Part shown: positions 52,942 to 63,316 of the stretch, in pieces
How the letters are laid out: every line of letters begins with the position of its first letter
Numbering within the stretch: the stretch's first letter is position 1
Source of the DNA: Bradyrhizobium sp. AUGA SZCCT0158
Lineage (GTDB): Bacteria; Pseudomonadota; Alphaproteobacteria; Rhizobiales; Xanthobacteraceae
Length of the DNA: 64,000 nt
Assembly: GCF_018130065.1 (NCBI RefSeq)
Contig: NZ_JAFCME010000029.1
Coordinates: 1 to 64,000, forward strand
Direction: 5' to 3'
The notes under the pieces: generated by a model
What the model was told of the DNA's origin: nothing
The model's database searches: none
Seen by the model: the letters and a program-made list of their open reading frames with translations, nothing else
Position numbers and translations under genes: made by a program

Positions 52942-52949
52942 TTAAGCCA

Positions 52950-55331
52950 ATGACTACTTCTACAGAATCGTCGTCCACAGCGACTGCTTCTACAAATTCC
53001 ACCTCCTCACTTCCCGTCGCTTCGCTCGGCACGCCGCGCATCGGTCCGCGCCGCGAGCTGAAATTCGCGCTGGAGAGCTTCTGGTCGGGTACGACCGACG
53101 AGAAAGCCCTGATCGAGACCGGCATCGGGCTGCGCGCCGCCAACTGGGCGCGCCAGAAGAAGCTTGGTGTCAGCATCATCCCGTCCAACGACTTCTCGTT
53201 CTACGACCAGGTGCTCGACACCTGCGTGATGGTCGGCGCCATTCCGAAAAGCTACGGCTGGAACGGCGGCACGGTTCCACTCGCCACCTACTTCGCGATG
53301 GCGCGCGGCGCCCAAGGCGCGGCGCAGGATGCGGATTGCGGCCACGCCCACCACGACGCGGCCCACGGCGTGCCGGCGCTGGAGATGACAAAATGGTTCG
53401 ACACCAATTACCACTACATGGTGCCGGAACTGGAGAAGGATCAGCAATTCATCCTCGCCTCGCGCAAGTCGATCGAGGAATATCTCGAAGCCAAAGCGCT
53501 CGGCTACCAGACCCGCCCGGTGCTGGTCGGCCCGGTGACGTTCCTCAAACTCGCCAAGTGCAAGGATGCGGGGTTCAACACGCTGTCGCTGCTAGACCGG
53601 TTGCTGCCGGTCTACATCGAGGTGCTGCGCGAACTCGCGAAAGCCGGCGCGGAATGGGTGCAGATCGACGAGCCGTGTCTGGTCCTCGACCTCGACGTCA
53701 TCGCGCAGCAGGCGCTGCATTATGCCTATGCGGAAATCGCCAAGGCGGTGCCTGAGCTCAACATCATGCTGGCCACGTACTTTGGCGGGCTCGGCGCCAA
53801 CCGCGACACAGCGATGGCACTGCCTGTCGCCGGCCTGCATCTCGATCTCGTGCGCGCGCCCGAGCAACTCGACGATCTCGCCGGTCTTCCAAAGGACCGC
53901 GTGCTGTCGCTCGGCATCATCGATGGCCGCAATATCTGGCGCACCGATCTGAGCCGGCTGCTCGACCAGCTGGAACCTGTGGTCAACAGGCTCGGCGGCG
54001 ACCGCGTGCAGCTCGCGCCATCATGCTCGCTGCTGCACGTCCCGATCGACCTTGCGCTGGAAACCAGCCTCGATCCTGACGTGAAGAGCTGGCTGGCGTT
54101 TTCGGTGCAGAAGATCGAGGAACTGGCGGCGCTCGGAACGGCGTTGGCGTGCGGCCGCGTCCACGCCGACGCCATCCTGAAGGCCTCCGATGAAACCGCA
54201 GCCGCGCGCAAAGCTTCGCCGCGGATCCACGATGCCAAGGTGGCGGCGCGTGCCGCCGGCATCGATAGCGCGATGCGCCGCCGCATCAGCGCGTTTACCG
54301 ATCGCGCCGGCGTGCAGCACAGCCGCTTCAACCTGCCGGCCTTCCCGACCACGACCATCGGCTCGTTCCCGCAGACCGCGGATGTCCGAAACGCCCGCGC
54401 CGCGCATGCCAAGGGCGCGCTGACCGACGACGCCTATAAACTCTATCTGCAGAACCAGACCGCGCGCGCGGTGCGCTGGCAGGAGAATATCGGGCTCGAC
54501 GTGCTGGTTCATGGCGAGTTCGAGCGCAATGACATGGTGCAGTATTTCGGCGAGCAGCTCGCAGGCTTCGCCTTCACCGCGCATGGCTGGGTGCAATCCT
54601 ATGGCTCGCGCTACGTCCGCCCGCCGGTGCTGTTCGGCGACGTGTCCCGCCCGAAACCGATGACGGTCGAATGGTGGCAATATGCGCAGTCGCTGACCAA
54701 GCGGCCGATGAAGGCGATGCTGACGGGGCCGGTGACGATTCTGAACTGGTCGTTCGTCCGCGACGACATCCCGCGTAGCGAAGCCTGCCGCCAGATCGCG
54801 CTGGCGATCCGCGACGAGGTCGCCGACCTCGAAGCCGCCGGTGCCGGGATGATACAGATCGACGAAGCGGCGCTGCGGGAGGGCCTGCCGCTGCGCCGGT
54901 CGGAGTGGAAGACTTACCTCGACTGGGCCGTGGACGCCTTCCGCATCTGTTCGTCGGGCGTACGCGACGACACCCAGATCCACACCCACATGTGTTATTC
55001 GGAGTTCAACGACATCATCGACGCGATCGGCGCGATGGATGCCGACGTGATCTCGATCGAGACCTCGCGCTCGAAGATGGAACTGCTCGACGCTTTCAGG
55101 AACTACCGCTATCCGAACGAAATCGGCCCCGGCGTCTACGACATCCATTCGCCGCGGGTGCCTGAAACCGCCGAGATAACCGACCTGCTCAAGCTGGCAC
55201 GGCTGCGCCTTAGCGACGCCCAGCTCTGGATCAATCCGGATTGCGGATTGAAGACCCGGAAATGGGAAGAGGTGCGGCCCGCTCTGGTCAACATGGTCGC
55301 CGCCGCCCGCGAATTGCGAGCGCTCGCTTAA
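52950..55331 (+). CDS. metE: Cobalamin-independent methionine synthase
   Basis: A 793-residue enzyme that transfers a methyl group from methyltetrahydropteroyltriglutamate to homocysteine without B12. I choose ATG 52950; a longer frame from 52860 starts inside the riboswitch. A Ser/Thr-rich N-terminal tail of about 25 residues is unusual. The N-terminal domain begins LGTPRIGPRRELKFALESFW. The catalytic zinc site is intact: His and Cys in IHTHMCYSEF, Glu in VISIETSRS and Cys in INPDCGLKTR. The length is slightly above E. coli MetE. Confidence 0.96.
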   Translation: MTTSTESSSTATASTNSTSSLPVASLGTPRIGPRRELKFALESFWSGTTDEKALIETGIGLRAANWARQKKLGVSIIPSNDFSFYDQVLDTCVMVGAIPKSYGWNGGTVPLATYFAMARGAQGAAQDADCGHAHHDAAHGVPALEMTKWFDTNYHYMVPELEKDQQFILASRKSIEEYLEAKALGYQTRPVLVGPVTFLKLAKCKDAGFNTLSLLDRLLPVYIEVLRELAKAGAEWVQIDEPCLVLDLDVIAQQALHYAYAEIAKAVPELNIMLATYFGGLGANRDTAMALPVAGLHLDLVRAPEQLDDLAGLPKDRVLSLGIIDGRNIWRTDLSRLLDQLEPVVNRLGGDRVQLAPSCSLLHVPIDLALETSLDPDVKSWLAFSVQKIEELAALGTALACGRVHADAILKASDETAAARKASPRIHDAKVAARAAGIDSAMRRRISAFTDRAGVQHSRFNLPAFPTTTIGSFPQTADVRNARAAHAKGALTDDAYKLYLQNQTARAVRWQENIGLDVLVHGEFERNDMVQYFGEQLAGFAFTAHGWVQSYGSRYVRPPVLFGDVSRPKPMTVEWWQYAQSLTKRPMKAMLTGPVTILNWSFVRDDIPRSEACRQIALAIRDEVADLEAAGAGMIQIDEAALREGLPLRRSEWKTYLDWAVDAFRICSSGVRDDTQIHTHMCYSEFNDIIDAIGAMDADVISIETSRSKMELLDAFRNYRYPNEIGPGVYDIHSPRVPETAEITDLLKLARLRLSDAQLWINPDCGLKTRKWEEVRPALVNMVAAARELRALA

Positions 55332-55376
55332 ACGCCCGCCCCGTCTCTCATCCCGGCATCATTGAAAGGATACGCC

Positions 55377-55574
55377 ATGCGCTTCTGGATCGAATGCACG
55401 AGGTGCGAGACGGGGCAGGCCACCCACATCAATATCGCGCTGGTCGGCAGCATGTGGCGCGACGGCGAGCGCACCGTGCTCGCCGTCGTCGGTGGCGACG
55501 GCCAGCGCATTGAGGTCACCGAGACGCCGGAACAGATCATGGCGCGGCATCTCGGACCGCTGGCAAAGGCGTAA
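55377..55574 (+). CDS. Small hypothetical protein downstream of metE
   Basis: A 65-residue protein. ATG 55377 is preceded by AAAGGA. It reads MRFWIECTRCETGQATHINI, then ALVGSMWRDGERTVLAVVGG, then TETPEQIMARHLGPLAK, a small beta-rich fold with a CTRC pair. I know no family for it. It lies 45 bases after metE and 7 bases before a Rieske oxygenase gene, so it is probably translated from the B12-controlled transcript. A role linked to either enzyme is possible but not supported by motif. Confidence 0.65.
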   Translation: MRFWIECTRCETGQATHINIALVGSMWRDGERTVLAVVGGDGQRIEVTETPEQIMARHLGPLAKA

Positions 55575-55581
55575 CGACGCG

Positions 55582-56631
55582 ATGACGGTGAGGCCGGATA
55601 ACGCCTGGTCGGAAGCTGCCGTCGATCTTCGCAAGGTCGGCGCGAATCCGGACCACTGGTATCCGGTCGCATGGTCGCGCGAGGTGAAGTCCGGCCAGAC
55701 TTTCGCGGCGCGGTTCGCGGGCGAACCGATCGTGCTGGTGCGCCCGAGGGAGGGCGCGATCTTCGCGCTTGAGGACCGCTGTGCGCACCGCCAGGTGCCG
55801 CTGTCGAAGGGAACGGTCGATGGCTGCACCCTGCGCTGCGTCTATCACGGCTGGCGCTACGACGCGTCGGGCGACTGCGTCGACGTCCCCTATCTCGGCA
55901 AGGGCAAGCGGCCGAACGGCGTCCGCCGCTATCCCTGCTTCGAGCGCGACGGGTTGATCTTCATATGGCCCGGCACCGGGCCTGCCGCCGCCCCCTTGCC
56001 GCAGATCGGCGCAGCCGCTGATACCGCCTACAAGACCCGGCGGTTCGGCAAGCTCGTCGCCTGCCACTACACTTTCATGCATGAGAACTTGATGGACATG
56101 AACCATCAGTTCCTGCACCGGCGCACCACCGGAAAAGTCGTGCCGCGCTATCTCGGCAGCCGCGCCGGCGAACGCTGGATGGAGGTCGATTACAGCTTTG
56201 CCCGGCCTGGCGAGAAGCCGCCGATCGGCGAGGCCGTCATCGTCGGCCGCCTGCGCGGCCGTGCCGGCACGGCGCGCGACCTGATGACGGTGCGCACCGA
56301 ATATCCCTACCAGACCCTGCGGATGTGGACGAAGGGCGACGCACCGGTTCTCAGCGTATGGCTTGGTTACACGCCCATCGATGCCGCACAGCGCCGTAAC
56401 CGGACCTTCGTCGTGCTGTCGGTACGCAAGCCCAGAGTGCCCGGCATCCTCGATCTCGGCTGGCCGGTGCTGGCCTGGTTCACCAACCGGGTCTTTTCGG
56501 AGGATTGCGAGATCGTCGAGATGGAACAGGCCGCCCATGACGCGCAAGGCGCCGACTGGAACAGGGAAGTGTTTCCGCCGATCCAGGCGCTGCGAAAACT
56601 GTTGCGGGCGTGCGGGGAGCCGGCTCGTTAG
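55582..56631 (+). CDS. Rieske-type aromatic ring-hydroxylating oxygenase, alpha subunit-like
   Basis: A 349-residue oxygenase. The Rieske cluster ligands are C67, H69 (CAHR), C86 and H89 (CVYHGW). The mononuclear iron site lies in HENLMDMNHQFLH (Asp172, His175, His179). The length and single-component appearance resemble vanillate/ phenoxybenzoate-type oxygenases; the reductase partner is not here. ATG 55582 starts 7 bases after the small gene. Because it follows metE on the same strand, it may be expressed mainly when B12 is scarce. The substrate is unknown. Confidence 0.83.
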   Translation: MTVRPDNAWSEAAVDLRKVGANPDHWYPVAWSREVKSGQTFAARFAGEPIVLVRPREGAIFALEDRCAHRQVPLSKGTVDGCTLRCVYHGWRYDASGDCVDVPYLGKGKRPNGVRRYPCFERDGLIFIWPGTGPAAAPLPQIGAAADTAYKTRRFGKLVACHYTFMHENLMDMNHQFLHRRTTGKVVPRYLGSRAGERWMEVDYSFARPGEKPPIGEAVIVGRLRGRAGTARDLMTVRTEYPYQTLRMWTKGDAPVLSVWLGYTPIDAAQRRNRTFVVLSVRKPRVPGILDLGWPVLAWFTNRVFSEDCEIVEMEQAAHDAQGADWNREVFPPIQALRKLLRACGEPAR

Positions 56632-56753
56632 TCATTCCGGGGCGACGCGAAGCGTCGAACCTCAGATGTGCAATTGCACATCGGGGAATCTCGAGATTCT
56701 CAGATGTGCAATTGCACATCGTAGTTCGCGCGAAGACGCGCGCCCCGGAATGA
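56632..56753. repeat. Palindrome-array repeat (copy 2)
   Basis: Bounded by TCATTCCGG and CCGGAATGA like the copy at 43798-43918. Inside are GATGTGCAATTGCACATC twice, flanking GGAATCTCGAGATTCTC. It begins right at the Rieske stop codon and lies between that gene and the convergent ftsH. Confidence 0.85.
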
Positions 56754-56840
56754 CGGAGTGTCAATTCGCCGTCAGCAGCTTACCAAGTCACTCCCACGTC
56801 TTGCCGTTGATCCTCATGGCGCGGGACAGGACGCCACCAT

Positions 56841-56866
56841 AAAAAACGCGGCGTCACCGCCGCGTT
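56841..56866 (-). terminator. Intrinsic terminator of ftsH
   Basis: On the minus strand AACGCGGCG-GTGA-CGCCGCGTT is followed by TTTT, a 9-bp GC-rich stem and T-tract, 23 bases after the ftsH stop. This is a clear Rho-independent terminator. Confidence 0.9.
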
Positions 56867-56888
56867 CCTTATTCCATGTGCAACCCCC

Positions 56889-58811
<1,923 letters not shown>

Positions 58812-58953
58812 CGATCTTCCTTCGTGGCCGCGCGGATCGTGGCCTTATGTCCTTGGCAGTAAACCTTGGGTCGTCCTAGAGCAGTCAGGCCAGAATCCCC
58901 GGAGCACTGCTTACAATCTAGGTGGCGCCCGGGTCGATGCCAAGGGAACCACG

Positions 58954-58997
58954 CAGGACTATTTAGCGCATCTTGCAGGACGATTTAGCGCATCTTA
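58954..58997. promoter_or_regulatory. Tandem 22-bp repeat upstream of ftsH
   Basis: Two adjoining 22-bp units, each with the core ATTTAGCGCATCTT, differ at only two positions (58960/58982 and the last base). The spacing equals two helical turns, so two proteins would bind on the same face. It lies 143 bases before the ftsH start and 104 bases from the end of tilS. It is not a known element to me. Confidence 0.6.
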
Positions 58998-59100
58998 ACG
59001 GGATTCCCGGTCAAATAATGGCGTAAAAATCAGCGTTTTTCGGGGGTGGTTAAGACTCCACACCGGTTTATGACGGGATATCAAGGTTTAGGCTTGCCTC

Positions 59101-60129
59101 TTATGCCGGCCTGCGACGACGCGGAGGAGCCGGCTCGACGTGAATCCGGCCTCCAATGAAGCTGATTGCGGCGCCTGCGAGGGTCTGTTTCAACCTCGGC
59201 TGGCCTTCCGATACCGCCCGATCCAGCACCGTCAGCAGGGCCTCGACCTTGCCGAGTTCCGCAGGCCCCTCGTGACCGACGCGGTCGATGGCCCGCATCA
59301 GCAGCCGAAGCCGGATTTCCTCAGGCAGACCCGCAAAGGCTGACGCATCGAAGCCAAAACGCGCGACGTCATTGCGGTCCCTCAGTGCCAGATAGCGCTC
59401 GGCGCCATCAACCAGCACTTCCAGCGCGGCATTGGCCCGCGCCAGCCGTGACGCCAGCCGCGCCAGGATTCTGGCATCGCCGCCCTCTTCCGCCAGCGCC
59501 GGCATCAGCGCACGTAAACGAGGACGCGTGTAATTGACGTCGCGGTTGGTCGGATCATCCGCGAAGGCGATCTTGGCCTTGTTCAACGTCGCGATCAGTT
59601 GCGATTTCGGGACATCCAGCAACGGCCGCGCCAGCCACACACCGTCGCGTTCGCTCTGGCGCGCCATCGCCGCCAGACCGGCGATGCCGCTGCCACGCAG
59701 CATCCGCATCAACAATGTCTCAGCCTGGTCATCGCGGGTGTGCGCGGTGAGGATATGGGTCGCGCCACCAGCGCGTGCTGCTTGCGCCAGCAGGCGATAG
59801 CGCGCCGCCCGCGCCGCGGCCGGCACGCCTGTGTTCGGCTTGGCGCCATGCCAGCGCAGCGTGCGATGGGGCAGATCGAGATGCCTGGCGAGCTTTTTGA
59901 CGTCACGCGCCTCGCGCGCGGCTTCATGCCGCAAGCCATGATCGACGGTCACCGCAATCAATCGCGGCCCGCGCTTCAGGGCACGGCGCCAGCGCGCGGC
60001 GAGCCACATCAGGGCGATGGAATCAGGTCCGCCGGAAACGGCGAGCACGATCGCGGGCGCAGCCTTCCAGTCGGCGAACAGAAGTTTCGCCTGGCTCGCC
60101 GTGATCGCGGAATGGTCGTCCTCTGCCAT
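59101..60129 (-). CDS. tilS: tRNA(Ile)-lysidine synthase
   Basis: A 342-residue enzyme that converts cytidine 34 of tRNA-Ile(CAU) to lysidine, needed to read AUA codons. The ATP-binding PP-loop SGGPDSIALM, HGLRHEAAREARDVKKLARH and THILTAHTRDDQAETLLMRML are conserved. The C-terminal region is short compared with E. coli TilS, as is usual in alphaproteobacteria. The gene follows cpoB by 60 bases on the same strand and precedes ftsH, an order conserved in related genomes. Confidence 0.93.
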   Translation of the reverse strand: MAEDDHSAITASQAKLLFADWKAAPAIVLAVSGGPDSIALMWLAARWRRALKRGPRLIAVTVDHGLRHEAAREARDVKKLARHLDLPHRTLRWHGAKPNTGVPAAARAARYRLLAQAARAGGATHILTAHTRDDQAETLLMRMLRGSGIAGLAAMARQSERDGVWLARPLLDVPKSQLIATLNKAKIAFADDPTNRDVNYTRPRLRALMPALAEEGGDARILARLASRLARANAALEVLVDGAERYLALRDRNDVARFGFDASAFAGLPEEIRLRLLMRAIDRVGHEGPAELGKVEALLTVLDRAVSEGQPRLKQTLAGAAISFIGGRIHVEPAPPRRRRPA

Positions 60130-60189
60130 GGACCGACCATAGCGTTATCGGGCCAAGCCTGTCCCGCGCTTGATGCGGGGTCTAACGAC

Positions 60190-61323
60190 TCAGCACTTCA
60201 CCCGCTTCTGCTCGCGGTCCACGGCGGCCTTCACGCCGGCCGAGGCGCGCGGATATTTCCGCGTCACTTCGCCGAGCGCGGCGCAGGCCGCTTCCTTCTC
60301 CTTCAGTGCCGCCAGCGACTGGCCGAGCCGCAGCAGCGAGTCCGGCGCCTTTGCGGACTTGTCGAACTTGGTGGTCACGCCGAGAAAGGCTTCCGCGGCG
60401 TCGCGGTATTGCTGGCGCTGGAAGTAGCTTTCGCCAAGCCAGTATTGCGAATCCGCGATCAGGGGATCGCTCGGATATTTCTGCGCGAAATTCTTCATGG
60501 TCTCTTCGGCGAGCGCATAGTCCTTGCGCTGCATGTAGCCGATACCGAGATCGAACTCGTCCTTCGGCGTCGCCGAAGGCGGCAGCGTGGTCAGCGCGGC
60601 GCTGGCGCCGGGCGCACGCACGGGCGGCGGCGCGCCGCCGGGATCGCGCGGGCTGGTGGCACCGAGGTCGAGCGGCTCGCCCCGTCCGCGGCCGCCGGGA
60701 GCGCCGACCGGCGCGTCATTGGCAACCGGCAACTGACCGCCGCCGAGCGCGCGGGGCGCGCCGGGGGCGTTCGGGTTCTGACTGGGATCGAAGGCGTCGC
60801 CGCGGCGGCGGCCGGTCGCCGGCGCTGCTGCCTGCTCCTGCATGATCGGCGGCGGTGCCGCGATTTGCGGCTGCTCATAGGTCGGCTGCGCCTGAGGATA
60901 AGCTTGCTGTCCCTGCGGATAGCCCTGCTGCCCCTGCGGGTAGCCGGGCTGAGCCTGGGGTTGCCGGGCGGGCGGATAGGCCTGGACCGGGGGCGGCACT
61001 GCGGCTACGCCGGGCTGGGCCGCCGGAGGCTGACCGGCAGGCGCTACCGCCGCACCGCCGCCAAGCGCCCGCAGGCGTTCCTCGAGCTGGCGGTTACGAT
61101 ACTGCAGTTCCTCGTTCTGGCCGGTGAGCTGCCGCAGCTGGTTCTCGAGCCGCTGGATCCGCATATCCGCGTCGGCGTCGTCGGATTGCGCCTGGACCGG
61201 CGGGGAGCCTTGCGGAGAAGAGGACCACGGGAACGATATCTGCGCGAAGGAGGCCTGCGAAGACAGGGAGAGCATCGCGGCAATCGCCACGGCGCTGATC
61301 GAATTGAGAAACCTGAATGACAT
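60190..61323 (-). CDS. cpoB: Tol-Pal system protein CpoB (YbgF)
   Basis: A 377-residue periplasmic protein. Start at ATG 61323; signal peptide cleaves near SSQASFA-Q. A coiled coil follows (MRIQRLENQLRQLTGQNEEL; LQYRNRQLEERLRALGG), then a long Pro/Gln linker with PQGQQGYPQGQQ repeats, then TPR domains (DEFDLGIGYMQRKDYALAEE; SQYWLGESYFQRQQYRDAAE). CpoB coordinates outer-membrane constriction with cell-wall synthesis at division. The upstream pal gene is separated from it by a terminator and a decayed gene fragment. Confidence 0.92.
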   Translation of the reverse strand: MSFRFLNSISAVAIAAMLSLSSQASFAQISFPWSSSPQGSPPVQAQSDDADADMRIQRLENQLRQLTGQNEELQYRNRQLEERLRALGGGAAVAPAGQPPAAQPGVAAVPPPVQAYPPARQPQAQPGYPQGQQGYPQGQQAYPQAQPTYEQPQIAAPPPIMQEQAAAPATGRRRGDAFDPSQNPNAPGAPRALGGGQLPVANDAPVGAPGGRGRGEPLDLGATSPRDPGGAPPPVRAPGASAALTTLPPSATPKDEFDLGIGYMQRKDYALAEETMKNFAQKYPSDPLIADSQYWLGESYFQRQQYRDAAEAFLGVTTKFDKSAKAPDSLLRLGQSLAALKEKEAACAALGEVTRKYPRASAGVKAAVDREQKRVKC

Positions 61324-61503
61324 TTTGCCCTGACGACGAAAATTCGGCGTGACATCGAAAGCCGAACACATTGAGAGAGGGAGTACGCCAGAATTGTGAC
61401 TGGCGTTTCCGAATCCGGAAGCCGGATTTCGGTATGGTTTAGTATCAGCTTCAAAACAAGCAAGCGGCATGGTCGGCGGGCCGTTCATCAACGGATCAGG
61501 CCC

Positions 61504-61644
61504 ATGCACGCACCCGTGAACGGGGTTCGGCTGTTCTTCGACCTCGAAGGCCCCGAAACCGCCAGACGCAGCGAAAGCTGGCCGTCACCCGCGGCTTCAT
61601 CATACGCCCAAAGCAAAACCGGCGCCCCAAGGCGCCGGTTCTGA
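61504..61644 (+). pseudogene. N-terminal remnant of an alpha/beta hydrolase
   Basis: The frame from ATG 61504 reads MHAPVNGVRLFFDLEGPETA and then turns into unrelated sequence, ending within the pal terminator. I recognise the first part as the N-terminus of a proline-iminopeptidase-like hydrolase of relatives, where it continues to a LLLHGGPG motif that is missing here. About 17 codons survive. It marks a deletion between pal and cpoB. Confidence 0.45.
61617..61640 (-). terminator. Terminator of pal
   Basis: On the minus strand AACCGGCGCC-TTGG-GGCGCCGGTT is followed by TTG, a 10-bp GC-rich stem and a short T-run, 24 bases after the pal stop codon. It should uncouple pal from cpoB. Confidence 0.82.
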
Positions 61645-61664
61645 AATTCGGCAGTCGAAGCCGC

Positions 61665-62156
61665 TCAGGCGCCGGCGTTCAGCACCGTGACCGCGCGGCG
61701 GTTCTGCGACCAGCAGGAGATGTCGTTACACACGGCGACCGGGCGTTCCTTGCCGTAGGAGATCGTGCGCATGCGGTTCGGATCGACGCCGCGCGAGGCG
61801 AGATAGCTCCGTACCGACTGGGCGCGCCGTGCACCGAGCGCGATGTTGTATTCGCGGGTGCCGCGCTCGTCCGCATGGCCTTCGATGGTGAAGGAATAGC
61901 GGTTGTAGGTCTGCAGCCACTGCGCCTGCTTTTCCAGGGTCGCGATCGCCTGCGGGCTGAGCTCGGTCTGGTCGCTCTCGAAGAACACGCGGTCGCCGAC
62001 ATTGACCACGAAGTCCTGTTGGCTGCCCGGGGTCGCCGCACTCGCCATCGCCCCATCGGCGCCGACGTTCTTGTTGGCGCAAGCGCCCATCGACAGGGCC
62101 ACCGCGAGTACCGCGGCCAGTTTCAATCCCTGGAGGATGCGCATCTGATGTTTCAT
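61665..62156 (-). CDS. pal: Peptidoglycan-associated lipoprotein
   Basis: A 163-residue outer-membrane lipoprotein. ATG 62156 is preceded by GGAGG. The lipobox is SMGAC (lipidated Cys near residue 26). The OmpA-type domain that binds diaminopimelate has VFFESDQTELSPQAIATLEK and GHADERGTREYNIALGARRA, with the conserved Asp and Arg. It tethers the outer membrane to the wall and works with TolB and TolQRA, whose genes are not upstream here as they usually are. Confidence 0.95.
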   Translation of the reverse strand: MKHQMRILQGLKLAAVLAVALSMGACANKNVGADGAMASAATPGSQQDFVVNVGDRVFFESDQTELSPQAIATLEKQAQWLQTYNRYSFTIEGHADERGTREYNIALGARRAQSVRSYLASRGVDPNRMRTISYGKERPVAVCNDISCWSQNRRAVTVLNAGA

Positions 62157-62445
62157 TCCGGAGCCTCCACGCTCACGTTTTCCGACTGTTATCCGGTCTA
62201 CAGGGCGATGGTTAAGCGAACGTTCCGTCAACCTTGATGGAACCTTGCCAGACCCGATCAAATGCCGACAAACCGTGAAAAGCGCCCACGATGGTTAATG
62301 GTTTGTAAATGTGGCGCGACGGTGAAGGCAAGCGGGCTGAGGCCGAAATCGTCACTTTGGGCGCGCGGCACAGGGCGGTTTGTGCGCCGATTGGGCGGCC
62401 CCTGCCGGCGGATAGCAAATTCCTGATGATTCCGGCCCGGCAGCT

Positions 62446-63180
62446 TCAGGAACTAGGAACGATCGAGGCTCGCTCGAAGGTCGATATTTCGGCATCCTGG
62501 AAGGAATGAGGCGCACGCTGGAACAGCATCCGCCGCTCGAATGCACTTGAGCGCATGATGGGAAACCGGGTCATGACGTGTTCCCGCACGGCGCGGAAAT
62601 CGGACGCCATCAATGCCACCTTGGCCAATGCGTTCGGAAATTGGCGCGGGTCGGCGATGGTCTCGTTAAGAAAGACCCGGCGATAAAACGACTGGTGCGC
62701 GGGGCGAACGAGCGCGAGCCCGGTATCGGCGTTGAAATACTCGCATGCCAGATAGGCCAGCCGCACTGTCAGATAAGGAAGCTCCGGGAAACGCTGGGCT
62801 TTATCCGGATCTGCAACAAAACGGGCCGGATCGATGAAAACTTCGCCGCGATCGAGGCGAGGATGAAGAACATCGCCAAACAAATCGGTCGTGCAGGACA
62901 TCCGTTGTTCGGACGTCAGGACGTGGAGACGGATGGAGCTATAAAGTTCTCCGTCAACATAGATTCCGAACGTCCAGGCATTGGGCGCATCGTCGTAGCG
63001 ATCACTGTAGCGCTCGGTCCCTGACGGCGGAATTAAATTGCCGTGCGTATAGGCCCTGTAGCGCATCAAATAGAGCTGGTCTTTCGCCTCAGGAGTTTCG
63101 ATGGGTCGGTAATCGACGCGGTCAAACAGCGCTCCTCCCCGAACAGCGAACGAAGCGCGCGGTTCGGCTTCGGATTTCAT
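62446..63180 (-). CDS. FeeM-like N-acyl amino acid synthase (GNAT type)
   Basis: A 244-residue acyltransferase-like protein. GGAG lies six bases upstream of ATG 63180; an ATG 15 bases earlier is possible. The core resembles the FeeM/LuxI-type fold: YRPIETPEAKDQLYLMRYRA, YTHGNLIPPSGTERYSDRYD, IRLHVLTSEQRMSCTTDLFG and EVFIDPARFVADPDKAQR. Family members make long-chain N-acyl amino acids from acyl carrier protein. No biosynthetic partner is close; an EAL protein gene is just upstream. The product is unknown. Confidence 0.7.
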   Translation of the reverse strand: MKSEAEPRASFAVRGGALFDRVDYRPIETPEAKDQLYLMRYRAYTHGNLIPPSGTERYSDRYDDAPNAWTFGIYVDGELYSSIRLHVLTSEQRMSCTTDLFGDVLHPRLDRGEVFIDPARFVADPDKAQRFPELPYLTVRLAYLACEYFNADTGLALVRPAHQSFYRRVFLNETIADPRQFPNALAKVALMASDFRAVREHVMTRFPIMRSSAFERRMLFQRAPHSFQDAEISTFERASIVPSS

Positions 63181-63316
63181 CACGTACTCCATCACTTCGA
63201 AACAACCTGAGCGAGTACGAAAAACTTAACAGCTCCTTAACAAAATTGCAAAGCTATCGAGACGTTAGGGTTAACCTTTGTGGCCGTAACCGTCCGTAAT
63301 ATTACGGGAAGTTGTA

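Noticed and set aside
60867..61010. PQGQQGYPQGQQ tract in cpoB as a mobile or prion-like repeat
   Set aside because: Pro/Gln linkers are usual between the coil and TPR parts of CpoB in this group.
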